Of a DNA stretch of 64,000 nt, positions 8,486 to 16,265 are shown in pieces; positions within the stretch are counted from its first letter, which is position 1, and every line of letters begins with the position of its first letter. The translations under genes were made by a program, and so were the position numbers. Origin of the DNA: Nonomuraea fuscirosea (GTDB lineage Bacteria; Actinomycetota; Actinomycetes; Streptosporangiales; Streptosporangiaceae); contig NZ_PVNG01000007.1 in assembly GCF_003001935.1 (NCBI RefSeq), positions 62,001 through 126,000 of the forward strand, read 5' to 3'. Below the pieces are notes generated by a model. That model had not been told where the DNA came from, ran no database searches, and saw only the letters and a program-made list of their open reading frames with translations.

Positions 8486-8983
8486 CTATTTATTCGTCCG
8501 GCCGGTACGCGGACGCGACGGGCCCTCCGGCGGCAGCACCTCGACCGACGTCTTGCGGATGTGGTCGTAGACCAGCGACGTGCGCACGTCGGCGATGTTG
8601 CGATGGCGGGCCACGTGGTCGAGCACGAAGTCGCGCAGGTGCCCGGCGTCGCGCACGCCCACCTGGATGATGAAGTCGTCCCCGCCCGACACGACGAACA
8701 CGGCCAGCGTCTCCGGCAGGGCGGCCACGTAGTCGCGGAAGCCCTCGACGGCCTCGCGGATCTTCGGATGCAGCCGTACGTTGATCAGCGCCTGCACGGG
8801 ACGGCCGACGGCGTCGAGGTTGACCTCGGCGTGGAAGCCCTCGATGACGCCCGCCGAGCGCAGCGAGCGCACCCGCTCCAGGCAGGTCGAGGCGGCGATG
8901 CCGAGGTGCTCGGCCAGCTCCTTGTTGGTCTGGCGGCCGTCGCGCTGCAGCTCGGCGAGTATGGCCGTATCTAGTTCGTCCAC
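8486..8983 (-). CDS. Lrp/AsnC-family transcriptional regulator
   Basis: A 165-residue regulator: N-terminal winged helix-turn-helix (LDTAILAELQRDGRQ..., recognition helix around STCLERVRSL) and C-terminal RAM/effector domain (FVVSGGDDFIIQVGV, DHVARHRNIADVRTSLV). GTG 8983 is chosen because it starts VDELDTAILAEL, the usual family N-terminus, after an AGGA site; a longer frame upstream is not family-like. It is divergent from the DUF2000 gene, with inverted repeats between them, suggesting it controls that gene and itself in response to an amino acid or similar ligand. Confidence 0.88.
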   Translation of the reverse strand: MDELDTAILAELQRDGRQTNKELAEHLGIAASTCLERVRSLRSAGVIEGFHAEVNLDAVGRPVQALINVRLHPKIREAVEGFRDYVAALPETLAVFVVSGGDDFIIQVGVRDAGHLRDFVLDHVARHRNIADVRTSLVYDHIRKTSVEVLPPEGPSRPRTGRTNK

Positions 8984-9003
8984 GTACGCATCCTGCCACG
9001 AAT

Positions 9004-9056
9004 TTCCGAACTTCCTTCGGAAGCAGCCGTTCCGAGTTGTCATATCGACGGAACGG
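9004..9056. promoter_or_regulatory. Paired inverted repeats in the lrp/DUF2000 divergent promoter
   Basis: TTCCGAA (9004-9010) is mirrored at 9016-9022 with a 5-bp spacer, and CCGTTCCG (9027-9034) at 9049-9056 with a 14-bp spacer. Related TTCGGA sequence recurs at 9079-9084. Multiple spaced sites are typical of octameric Lrp-family regulators. Confidence 0.5.
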
Positions 9057-9097
9057 ATGTGAATCTCCGGAGAGAACTTCGGAGAGGGGATTGCTTG

Positions 9098-9550
9098 ATG
9101 AGCGTGCTCGACGAGCTCGACCGCCGTACCGACCTGCCCACCAAGGAGCTCGCGGTCAAGTGGGCGATCGTCATCGACCGCGACCTGCCCAAGGGGCTGC
9201 AGGCCAACGCAGCCGCCTGCCTGGCCGCCTCCGTCGCGGCCGCCGTGCCGGCCATCGTCGGGGCGGGCGGCGCGGACGCCTCCGGCGCTGTCCACAGCGG
9301 GCTGCCGTGGACGGGCTGCACGGTGCTCGGCGCGCCCGCCGCGATCGTGGCCAGGATCAGGAACGAGGCGGCGGCCGAGCCCGGCCTGGTGCTCTGCGAC
9401 ATGGCCGCCATCGCGCAGCGGGCCAGCGTGTACGACGACTATCTGGCCGAGCTGGCCCGCACCGAGGACCCGCCCTACTACGCGGTCAGCCTCTTCGGCC
9501 CGAGGGCCCTGGTCGAACGGCTCACGGGCCGCCTGCCCCTGCTGCGATAG
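9098..9550 (+). CDS. DUF2000 family protein
   Basis: 150 residues matching the DUF2000 family, whose members have a peptidyl-tRNA-hydrolase-II-like fold and no firmly assigned function. Seen: the N-terminal strand VKWAIVIDRDLPKGLQANAA, a central VHSGLPWTGCTVLGAP and a C-terminal YYAVSLFGPRALVERLTG. ATG 9098 follows GGAGAGGGG; the frame could begin at GTG 9059, but that lacks a ribosome site. Genes of this family are often next to an Lrp regulator, as here, so a role in handling an amino acid or related metabolite is possible (inference). Confidence 0.75.
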   Translation: MSVLDELDRRTDLPTKELAVKWAIVIDRDLPKGLQANAAACLAASVAAAVPAIVGAGGADASGAVHSGLPWTGCTVLGAPAAIVARIRNEAAAEPGLVLCDMAAIAQRASVYDDYLAELARTEDPPYYAVSLFGPRALVERLTGRLPLLR

Positions 9551-9568
9551 CCCGGGGTTTCCGTGGCC

Positions 9569-10855
9569 TCACCGTGCCCCAGGACGCAGTTCGGTCTCCA
9601 CCTGATCGGCGGCCGGCGTTCCGGTGTTCGCCGAGGTCAGCCGGGCGGCTCCGGCGACGGCCAGGGAGAGGACCACCAGCGCGGCGCTCACCCACAGCGG
9701 CGCGCGGAACCCGTACCCCGAGCCGAGGGCGAGCCCGCCCAGCCAGGGGCCGAAGGTCGCGCCGACGTTGAGCGCCGCCGTGGCGAAGCCGCCGGCCAGC
9801 GTGGGGGCGCCGGTGGCGGCGTACAGGACCTGCGAGATCAGCGTGGAGCCGACCGCGAACGAGAGCAGTCCCTGGACGAAGACCAGCGCGACCGCGACCA
9901 CCGGAGCGCCCGCGCTCAGCGCGAAGACGGCCCAGCCGGCCGCCAGCGCCACCCCGCCGGACACCAGCAGCGGCACGGGCCGCCGGTCCGCGAACCGTCC
10001 GCTGATCGTCACCCCGGCGAACGACCCCAGCCCGAACAGGGCCAGCATCACCGGCATCCACGCCGCCCCGATCCCGGTGACCCCGGTCAGCAGCGGCGCG
10101 AGGTAGGTGAAGGCGCAGAACGTGGCCCCGTTCACCAGGGCGCCCAGCAGCAGGAGCACCAGCAGCCGGGGCCGGCGCAGGGCACGGAACTCGCCACGCG
10201 CGCCCCCGGACGAGCCACGACCCGCGCCATCCGTCCCGCCGCCGGAAGGCTCTCCGCCACCGGCAGGCTCCCCGCCGCCGGCAGGCGCGCCGTGCGTCAC
10301 GTCGGCGGGAGGCTCGGCCGGTACGGACCTCAGCACCGCGACGATGGCCGGCACCAGCGCCAGCGCCACCGCCCAGAACGCCGAGCGCCACCCCCACACC
10401 TCGCCGAGCAGCGCGCCGCCGGGAACCCCGGCCACGCAGGCGGCGGTCACGCCGCCCAGCAGCACGGAGGTGGCCCGGCCCTTGGCGTCCGGCGGCGCGA
10501 GGCTGATCGCGGTCGCCATGGCCACGGCCAGGAACCCGGCGTTGGCGAGCGCCGCCACGGCCCGGCTCACGAGCAGCACCCCGTAGCCGGTCGTGACGGC
10601 TCCCACCACGTGGGCGAGCAGGAAGACGACGAGGAACGCCAGCAGGGCGAACCTCCTGGACCACCGCAGGCTCAGCACCGCCATCAGCGGCGCCCCCACC
10701 ACCATCCCGGCGGCGAACGCCGAGGTCAGCAGCCCCGCGGCGGGGATGGACACGTTCAGATCCCGGGCTATGCCGGGCAACAGCCCGGACAGCATGAACT
10801 CGGACGTCCCCTGGGCGAAGACCGCCAGTCCGAGCAGGTAGACAGCGAAAGGCAT
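9569..10855 (-). CDS. Cmx/CmlR-type MFS exporter (chloramphenicol-resistance-like)
   Basis: A 12-helix DHA1 transporter of 428 residues. ATG 10855 gives MPFAVYLLGLAVFAQGTSEF, nearly the start of actinomycete chloramphenicol exporters, followed by SGLLPGIARDLNVSIPAAG and the loop VGAPLMAVLSLRWSRR (motif A). Motif C is visible in AACVAGVPGGALLG. The cytoplasmic loop between helices 6 and 7 carries a Gly-rich tandem repeat (APAGGGEPAGGGEPSGGG). The ribosome site is CGGAG. A GC-rich leader with several hairpins precedes it. Family membership is clear; chloramphenicol as actual substrate is inferred. Confidence 0.85.
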   Translation of the reverse strand: MPFAVYLLGLAVFAQGTSEFMLSGLLPGIARDLNVSIPAAGLLTSAFAAGMVVGAPLMAVLSLRWSRRFALLAFLVVFLLAHVVGAVTTGYGVLLVSRAVAALANAGFLAVAMATAISLAPPDAKGRATSVLLGGVTAACVAGVPGGALLGEVWGWRSAFWAVALALVPAIVAVLRSVPAEPPADVTHGAPAGGGEPAGGGEPSGGGTDGAGRGSSGGARGEFRALRRPRLLVLLLLGALVNGATFCAFTYLAPLLTGVTGIGAAWMPVMLALFGLGSFAGVTISGRFADRRPVPLLVSGGVALAAGWAVFALSAGAPVVAVALVFVQGLLSFAVGSTLISQVLYAATGAPTLAGGFATAALNVGATFGPWLGGLALGSGYGFRAPLWVSAALVVLSLAVAGAARLTSANTGTPAADQVETELRPGAR

Positions 10856-10894
10856 CGACAACTCCGCGACCACGACATGGATCAGGAAAGGCGC

Positions 10895-11159
10895 GCGGGG
10901 CCGCAGAAAGCCCCGCCGCGCTGGAGCGGCCCGGGGCGGACGTCCATGGAACGACGCGCGGTCCCGGGCACGACACGGCCCGTGTCACGGTGATCCGGAT
11001 GGCGTGGAGGCCGGCGGGGAACATCCCGCCGGGCTCAGGAGACGCGCGTCAGCGCCCGGGCCGGATGACGGCGGGGCGGGGACGGCGCGGGACGGCCACC
11101 GGACGACCGGTGGCTAGCGTCTTGATGCCTCGGGGCTGGACATGACGGTCAATATAGCA
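10895..11159 (-). promoter_or_regulatory. Structured 5' leader and extended -10 promoter of the MFS exporter
   Basis: On the minus strand an extended -10 (TG-C-TATATT, complement of 11151-11159) is followed by about 300 nt before the MFS start. This leader has successive hairpins: CCACCGG/CCGGTGG (around 11097-11114), CCGGCGGG/CCCGCCGG (around 11011-11032) and GCGGGGC/GCCCCGC (10895-10901 with 10910-10916), the last about 40 nt before the start codon. The order suggests attenuation. No other gene is seen here. Confidence 0.4.
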
Positions 11160-11166
11160 AGGCGAT

Positions 11167-11281
11167 CAGCGGCCCCGGACGCCCGGGACGGTCTCCATCA
11201 GCCGTCTCGGACGTCCTGGAGTGGCCATCAAGCCCTGGCCCCACTCCATCAGCGGTCCCTGACGCCCTGGACGTACTCCAT
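11167..11281 (-). repeat. Degenerate tandem repeat duplicating the VOC gene 3' end
   Basis: Four head-to-tail units read on the minus strand: 11281-11250 (32 bp, the last codons of the VOC gene), 11249-11229 (21 bp), 11228-11199 (30 bp) and 11198-11167 (32 bp). The first and fourth agree at roughly 26 of 32 positions. Each unit begins ATGG and ends near TG, so the VOC stop codon falls at the unit border. Confidence 0.7.
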
Positions 11282-11722
11282 CGCCCGGACGAACTCCGGA
11301 TCGCTCAGCCGCCGCGTCATCTCCTCCTCCGAGACCTCCTCGACGCGGGACTGGATCCACCACAGGTTCCCGAACGGGTCCCGCACCCGCCCGACCCGGT
11401 CGCCCCAGTACAGGTGGGTGACCTCGGTGTGCGAGGTCCCGCCTGCTTCGACGGCCCGGCGGTGCACGGCGTCGGCGTCGGGGACGTACAGGCGCAGGAA
11501 GGCGGGGGTGGGCGCCGCGTCCGGCGCGGCGTCGAAGAGCATCACGATCGCGTCGCCGATGCGGACCTCCGCGTGCCCGATCCGTCCTTCGGCGTCGGTC
11601 ACCCGGCCCAGCTCGACGGCGTCGAACGCGGCCTCCAGGTAGCGGATGATCCCGGCGGTGTCGTGGGAGATGATCCACGGCGTGACGGTGGTGTATCCCT
11701 CGGGGATCGGGCTGACGGTCAT
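11249..11722 (-). CDS. VOC-superfamily protein (PhnB/glyoxalase-like)
   Basis: 157 residues. ATG 11722 follows a strong AAGGAGGA site. The fold is a single betaalphabetabetabeta pair: TVTPWIISHDTAGIIRYLEAAF, then GHAEVRIGDAIVMLFD, then ADAVHRRAVEAGG and DRVGRVRDPFGNLWWI, the PhnB-like signature. A short acidic helical tail (EEVSEEEMTRRL) ends the protein. The function of this subgroup is unsettled. It is divergent from a WYL-domain regulator, a common pairing. The 3' end is reiterated downstream as tandem repeats. Confidence 0.82.
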   Translation of the reverse strand: MTVSPIPEGYTTVTPWIISHDTAGIIRYLEAAFDAVELGRVTDAEGRIGHAEVRIGDAIVMLFDAAPDAAPTPAFLRLYVPDADAVHRRAVEAGGTSHTEVTHLYWGDRVGRVRDPFGNLWWIQSRVEEVSEEEMTRRLSDPEFVRAMEYVQGVRDR

Positions 11723-11767
11723 AGGTCCTCCTTGAAAGGCGGGCGATGACCCCACGTTAGGAGCGCA

Positions 11768-11788
11768 GTAGGTCAGGACGTGTCCTAC
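11768..11788. promoter_or_regulatory. Inverted repeat between VOC and WYL-regulator genes
   Basis: AGGAC-gt-GTCCT (11775-11786), flanked by GTAGG and CTAC, lies in the divergent intergenic region and is a likely operator for the WYL regulator. Confidence 0.45.
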
Positions 11789-11809
11789 ATGTCCGGCATC
11801 CTGGACGGC

Positions 11810-12748
11810 ATGAGCGAGTCCCGCCTCCTGGCGCTGCTGTCGCTGCTCCAGACCTCGCGCGAGTGGCCGGGCGGCGAGTTGGCCGAGCGCCTGGGAGTCA
11901 GCCGCCGCACCGTGCGCCGCGACGTCGAACGGCTGCGCGACCTCGGCTACCCGGTCGAGGCCGCGATGGGCGCGACCGGTGGCTACCGGCTGGTGGCGGG
12001 GACGGCGATGCCGCCGCTGCTGCTGGACGACGAGGAGGCGGTGGCCATCACCGTCGGTCTGTCCACCGCGGCCGGGCAGCCGGTGCGGGGCATCGAGGAG
12101 GCCTCGGTACGTGCCCTGGCCAAGCTGGAGCAGGTGCTGCCCGCCCGGCTGCGGCACCGGGTCAGGTCGCTGGGGGGCGCCACCGAGCCCATGCCAGGAC
12201 TCGACGGCCCGCGGCTGGACCCCGGGCTGCTCGCCGCGCTGGCGATGGCGGTGGAGAGCGGGGAACGGGTGCGGTTCGCCTACCGGGCGAACGACGGGGC
12301 GGTGCGCCGGCGGCTGGTGGATCCGCACCGCCTGGTGGCGGCCGGGCGGCGCTGGTATCTGCTCGGCCACGACCTCGACCGCGACGACTGGCGCATCTTC
12401 CGCCTCGACCGCATCGGGGAGTTCCAGGCCACGGGCGTCAGGGTCGTGCCGCGCGAGCCGCCGGGCGGTGACGCGGCGGCCTACGTGGCGGATCGGTTGT
12501 ATTCGGTGGTGCCCACGTACGCGGCGGTCGTCACGCTGCGCTGTGCCGTGACGGAGCCGGTCAGGGCGCTGGGCGAGGTGACCCCGCTGGGCGAGGACGC
12601 CTGCCGGGTGCGGATGCACGCCGACACCCTCGACTGGCTGGCCTTCCGGCTGCTGGCACTGGACTGCGAGTTCGAGGTGCACGACCCGCCCGAGCTGGTC
12701 GCGCGCCTGCGTACGCTGGCCGCGCGCCTTACGCGGGCGGCGGGGTAG
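11810..12748 (+). CDS. YafY-type transcriptional regulator with HTH and WYL domain
   Basis: 312 residues from ATG 11810 (MSESRLLALLSLLQ); in-frame starts at 11780 and 11789 are possible. An N-terminal DeoR-like winged helix (ELAERLGVSRRTVRRDVERL) is followed by a helical linker and a WYL domain (VRFAYRANDGAVRRRLVDPHRLV..RRWYLLGHDLDRDDWRIFRLDRI), thought to sense small ligands or nucleic acids. A WCX-type C-terminus ends the protein. Position and the intergenic repeat suggest control of the divergent VOC gene. Confidence 0.85.
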   Translation: MSESRLLALLSLLQTSREWPGGELAERLGVSRRTVRRDVERLRDLGYPVEAAMGATGGYRLVAGTAMPPLLLDDEEAVAITVGLSTAAGQPVRGIEEASVRALAKLEQVLPARLRHRVRSLGGATEPMPGLDGPRLDPGLLAALAMAVESGERVRFAYRANDGAVRRRLVDPHRLVAAGRRWYLLGHDLDRDDWRIFRLDRIGEFQATGVRVVPREPPGGDAAAYVADRLYSVVPTYAAVVTLRCAVTEPVRALGEVTPLGEDACRVRMHADTLDWLAFRLLALDCEFEVHDPPELVARLRTLAARLTRAAG

Positions 12749-12768
12749 CCCTGGTCAGCTCGCGCGCC

Positions 12769-13563
12769 TCACCCGGACGACGGGGCGGCCCGGGCCAGGA
12801 AGTCCAGCACCGCGGGGCTCGCAACCTCGCGGAACTCCTCGAAGTACGCGTGCCGCGCCCCCTCGATCAGCCGCAGCTCGGCCCCGGGGATCCGGCCGGC
12901 CAGCAGCGGGGCGTTGGCCGCCGGGTTGAGCAGGTCGTCGGTGCCGTGCACGACCAGTGTGGGCGCGGTGATGGAGGGCAGCGCGTCCCAGCTGTCGTGG
13001 GCGGCGCTGGCGGCCAGGTGGCGGCGGCGGGCGTGGGCGGGCAGGCCGGGATCGCCGAGGGTGACGTGCGGGCCGGGGTGGGTGGCCAGCCAGGCGGGGG
13101 TGTACATCAGCTCGCGCAGCGCCTGCCCGGCGGCGGCGCGGTCGGCCTGGGCCAGCGACTTGCGGACGTCGTTGCTCCGTTCGATCCCGTGGGCGCCGCC
13201 CGGCGAGGTGCAGCCGAGCACCAGCGCCCCGACCCGCCCGGGCTGGTCGGCGGCCAGCCACTGAGCCACCCGCCCGCCCATCGACGTGCCGTAGACGTGC
13301 GCCCGCTCCACCCCGAGCTCGTCGAGCACGGCCAGCACGTCGGCGACGAAGCCGCGCGTGCTGTAGGGCTCGTCGGGCTTGTCGCTGCCGCCCGTGCCCC
13401 GGTAGTCGAAGGTGACGCACCGATGGGCCGCGTCGAAGTCGGCGCGTACGGGGCCCCACCAGCGATGGTCGTTGGCCTGGCCCTGCAGCAGGACGAGAGG
13501 CGGCCCGGCGCCGGTGACCTGGTAGAGCAGCTTCACACCGTCGGGGGCGGTCGCGTATGGCAC
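12769..13563 (-). CDS. Alpha/beta hydrolase
   Basis: 264 residues from GTG 13563 (MPYATAPDGVKLLYQVTG). The catalytic triad is visible: nucleophile elbow YGTSMGGRVAQ, acid in VVHGTDDLLNP and His in EGARHAYFEE. FDYRGTGGSDKP and LLQGQANDHRWW (oxyanion region) fit the 3-oxoadipate enol-lactonase-like branch. The substrate is unknown. It is divergent from the DGPF/sigma-factor pair with a 115-bp gap. Confidence 0.82.
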   Translation of the reverse strand: MPYATAPDGVKLLYQVTGAGPPLVLLQGQANDHRWWGPVRADFDAAHRCVTFDYRGTGGSDKPDEPYSTRGFVADVLAVLDELGVERAHVYGTSMGGRVAQWLAADQPGRVGALVLGCTSPGGAHGIERSNDVRKSLAQADRAAAGQALRELMYTPAWLATHPGPHVTLGDPGLPAHARRRHLAASAAHDSWDALPSITAPTLVVHGTDDLLNPAANAPLLAGRIPGAELRLIEGARHAYFEEFREVASPAVLDFLARAAPSSG

Positions 13564-13678
13564 GCCTCCAAGAGTGCCCTACACGGTGACAAGGAAAAAA
13601 CTCGGGGGGATGATGTCCGGAACGCCGCCCCGGCTCCGACGTACCGGTCGAAAGGACGTCACAGAAGGGACTCAGCCG

Positions 13679-14089
13679 ATGAAGTACATGATTCTCTCGT
13701 ACGCCTCCCAGCGCGACTACGACGAGATGACCGGCAAGGACACGGGAGGGGTCGTCTGGACGCCGGAGGACGCGGCGGCCATGCACGAGTTCATGAGCAC
13801 CGTGAACAAGGAGCTGGAGGAGGCCGGGGAACTGGTCGAGACCCGCGGCCTGGCGGCTCCCGTGCACACCCGCAGAGCCGGCGTCCGCGACGGCGTCCCG
13901 TTCGTCACCGATGGGCCCTACGCCGAGACGCAGGAGGTGCTGGCCGGCTACTGGGTGGTGGAGTGCGAGAGCTTCGACCGGGCCACCGAGATTGCCGTCC
14001 GCCTCGGGCAGTGCCCGATCCCCGGCGGCGGTGACGGGTACGCCGACATCCGGCCGATCACGGACTCGGTCGAGGACCTCGGGTTCTGA
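13679..14089 (+). CDS. YCII/DGPF-domain protein paired with an ECF sigma factor
   Basis: 136 residues from ATG 13679, after AAGGGA. The DGPF motif appears as VTDGPYAETQEVLAGYWVVE, with the family start MKYMILSYAS. Such dimeric ferredoxin-like proteins are encoded next to ECF42 sigma factors in many actinobacteria. Five bases separate it from the sigma gene, so the two are probably cotranscribed and coupled. Its biochemical role is not established; it may be a partner or target of the sigma factor. Confidence 0.85.
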   Translation: MKYMILSYASQRDYDEMTGKDTGGVVWTPEDAAAMHEFMSTVNKELEEAGELVETRGLAAPVHTRRAGVRDGVPFVTDGPYAETQEVLAGYWVVECESFDRATEIAVRLGQCPIPGGGDGYADIRPITDSVEDLGF

Positions 14090-14094
14090 GCGCG

Positions 14095-15336
14095 ATGGTC
14101 GAGGGCCTGCTGCGTGAGCTGACGCCGCAGGTCCTCGGCGCGCTGGTGCGCCGGTACGGGCACTTCGCCATCGCCGAGGACGCGGTGCAGGAGGCGCTGC
14201 TCGCCGCCGCCGTACAGTGGCCGGAGGAAGGGCTGCCGGACGATCCGCGCGCCTGGCTGATCAGGGTCGCCGCGCGCCGCCTGACCGACCTGCTGCGCGC
14301 CGAGCAGGCGCGCCGCCGCCGCGAGGACGACGCCGCCGCGCGGACCCTGCCCGGCGACTGGCTCGCGCCCGCCGCCGACCAGCCGCTCGCCGCCGCGGAC
14401 GACACGCTCGTGCTGCTGTTCATGTGCTGTCATCCGTCGCTCTCGCCGACCTCGCAGATCGCGCTCACGCTGCGCGCGGTCGGCGGGCTGAGCACCGCCG
14501 AGATCGCCCGCGCGTTCCTGGTGCCCGAGGGCACGATGACGCGCCGCATCACGCGGGCCAAGCGGGCGGTCAGGGACAGCGGCCTGCCGTTCCGCCTGCC
14601 GCGCCCGGACGAGCGCGCCGGACGGCTGGCCGCGGTGCTGCACGTGCTCTACCTGATCTTCAACGAGGGGTACGCCGGCACGTCGGGACCCGACCTGCAG
14701 CGCGCCGAGCTCGCGGCGGAGGCGATCAGGCTGGCCCGCACGGTGCACCGGCTGCTGCCCGACGACGGGGAGGTGGCCGGCCTGCTGGCGCTGATGCTGC
14801 TCACCGACGCCCGCAGCCCGGCGCGTACGGCGCCCGACGGGTCCCTGATCCCGATGGCCGAGCAGGATCGCAGCCGGTGGAAGGCGGGCTTCATCGCCGA
14901 GGGCGTCGCCCTGGTCACCGCCGCCCTGCCGCGCGGGAGGCCGGGGCCGTACCAGGTGCAGGCGGCCATCGCGGCCCTGCACGACGAGGCGCCCACGGCG
15001 GAGGAGACCGACTGGCCGCAGATCGCGGCGCTGTACGAGCTGCTGATGCGCATCACGGACAACCCCATCGTGGCGCTCAACCAGGCCGTGGCGGTGGCCA
15101 TGGCCACGGGGCCCGAGGCCGGGCTCGATCTGCTCGAACGCCTCCGCGACGACGACCGGGTGTCCGGCGACCACCGGCTGAGTGCCGTACGCGGGCACCT
15201 GCTGGAGATGTCCGGGGACCTGACGGGGGCGCGGCGGGCGTACGAGGAGGCGGCGGGACGTGCCATGAGCCTGCCCCAGCAGCGTTATCTGCACGCCAGG
15301 GCGGCCCGGCTCGCGGATACGCCATTGACGGAGTGA
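14095..15336 (+). CDS. ECF-family RNA polymerase sigma factor with long C-terminal extension (ECF42 type)
   Basis: 413 residues, more than twice a simple ECF sigma. Sigma-2 (GALVRRYGHFAIAEDAVQEAL, DDPRAWLIRVAARRL) and sigma-4 (LSTAEIARAFLVPEGTMTRRI) are followed by a helical, TPR-like extension of about 200 residues (NEGYAGTSG, DNPIVALNQAVAVAM, GHLLEMSGDLTGARRAYEEA). This layout with an adjacent DGPF protein defines ECF42. No anti-sigma gene is present; in this group the C-terminal extension is thought to regulate activity. Its stop codon lies inside the operator of the downstream TetR gene. Confidence 0.9.
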   Translation: MVEGLLRELTPQVLGALVRRYGHFAIAEDAVQEALLAAAVQWPEEGLPDDPRAWLIRVAARRLTDLLRAEQARRRREDDAAARTLPGDWLAPAADQPLAAADDTLVLLFMCCHPSLSPTSQIALTLRAVGGLSTAEIARAFLVPEGTMTRRITRAKRAVRDSGLPFRLPRPDERAGRLAAVLHVLYLIFNEGYAGTSGPDLQRAELAAEAIRLARTVHRLLPDDGEVAGLLALMLLTDARSPARTAPDGSLIPMAEQDRSRWKAGFIAEGVALVTAALPRGRPGPYQVQAAIAALHDEAPTAEETDWPQIAALYELLMRITDNPIVALNQAVAVAMATGPEAGLDLLERLRDDDRVSGDHRLSAVRGHLLEMSGDLTGARRAYEEAAGRAMSLPQQRYLHARAARLADTPLTE

Positions 15337-15354
15337 GTACTCACTCCGTAGAGT
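15325..15354 (+). promoter_or_regulatory. Promoter and operator of the tetR gene
   Basis: TTGACG (15325-15330) and TAGAGT (15349-15354) are separated by 18 bp. A perfect 22-bp palindrome, half-site ACGGAGTGAGT and its complement (15328-15349), fills the spacer. The -10 ends 7 nt before ATG 15362, so the mRNA would be leaderless. Confidence 0.65.
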
Positions 15355-15361
15355 GGGCGGC

Positions 15362-16060
15362 ATGAGTGAAGCGACGAGCCGGCGGCGAGCGCCGGCGATG
15401 AGCCCGGAGCAGCGCCGCGAGATGATCGTCCGCGCCGCTCTTCCCTTGGTGGTCGAATACGGCACGTCCGTGACCACCGCACAGGTCGCCCGAGCCGCGG
15501 GCATCGGCGAAGGCACCATCTTCCGGGCCTTCGGCGACAAGGACGCGCTGCTGGCCGCGTGCATGGCGGAGGCGGCCCGGCCGGACGACACGCTCGCCCA
15601 CGTGGCGGCGATCTCGCTGGAGCTGCCGCTGGCCGAGCGGCTGATCGAGGCGTCGGAGGCGCTGCGCGGCTACCTGTCGCGGATGGGCGCGGTGGCCGGC
15701 GCCCTCGCGGCCTCGGGCGGCCTGCGCCGCGAGTTCCCGGCGGCCGGACCTCGGAAAGGCCCGGCGAGCGCGTCTTCCGGCGATACGACGGAGAGCGCGA
15801 GCGCGTCTTCCGGCGGTACGACGGAGAGCGGGAAGCGGGCGATGAACGGGCGGGAGGCCTCGATGGCGGCCACCCGCGAGGTGCTGGCGGGCCTGTTCGA
15901 GCCCGAACGCGACCGGCTCAGGCTGGACCCCGAACGGCTGGCCGAGGCGTTCCAGTTCATGACCATGGCGTCGGGCCGCGGCGTCACCCCGCTCACCTCG
16001 GCCGAACTGGTCGAGTTGTTCCTGCACGGCGCCTACGCCGGCGGCGGCCGGGAAAATTGA
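15362..16060 (+). CDS. TetR/AcrR-family regulator
   Basis: 232 residues. The N-terminal helix-turn-helix is clear (VTTAQVARAAGIGEGTIFRAF, then DKDALLAACM). The ligand-binding half is typical except for a low-complexity insert from a perfect-period 33-bp duplication, giving ASASSGDTTES and ASASSGGTTES. A palindrome in its own promoter points to autorepression. No divergent target is adjacent: the upstream sigma gene is co-directional and the downstream gene convergent. The start is ATG 15362; GTG 15353 is in frame but would lie before the predicted transcription start. Confidence 0.87.
   Translation: MSEATSRRRAPAMSPEQRREMIVRAALPLVVEYGTSVTTAQVARAAGIGEGTIFRAFGDKDALLAACMAEAARPDDTLAHVAAISLELPLAERLIEASEALRGYLSRMGAVAGALAASGGLRREFPAAGPRKGPASASSGDTTESASASSGGTTESGKRAMNGREASMAATREVLAGLFEPERDRLRLDPERLAEAFQFMTMASGRGVTPLTSAELVELFLHGAYAGGGREN
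15764..15829 (+). repeat. 33-bp coding tandem duplication inside tetR
   Basis: Two adjacent 33-bp units (15764-15796 and 15797-15829) differ at very few positions and encode 11 residues each, adding a Ser/Ala/Thr loop to the regulator. Confidence 0.75.
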
Positions 16061-16228
16061 TCGGCGTGGACGGGGAATGCCTGAGCCCCGGGTGTGGTTA
16101 CATGAATCGTGGCCGGTGTGCCCAGTGTCCCCGGGCCTCACCTATTGCCTTCGCGGACTACCGTTCGGCTGGAGCCGCGTTGTGCCTTTCGCCGAGAGGC
16201 GACACGCACACCGGTACGCACTCGTCGG

Positions 16229-16256
16229 GCGCCCGCCCTCCCCGGAGGGCGGGCGC
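16229..16256. terminator. Strong bidirectional hairpin terminator
   Basis: A perfect 13-bp stem (GCGCCCGCCCTCC at 16229-16241, complement at 16244-16256) with a minimal loop lies between the convergent tetR and DUF5996 genes. The rest of 16061-16265 shows no gene. Confidence 0.8.
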
Positions 16257-16265
16257 TCACGTGTG

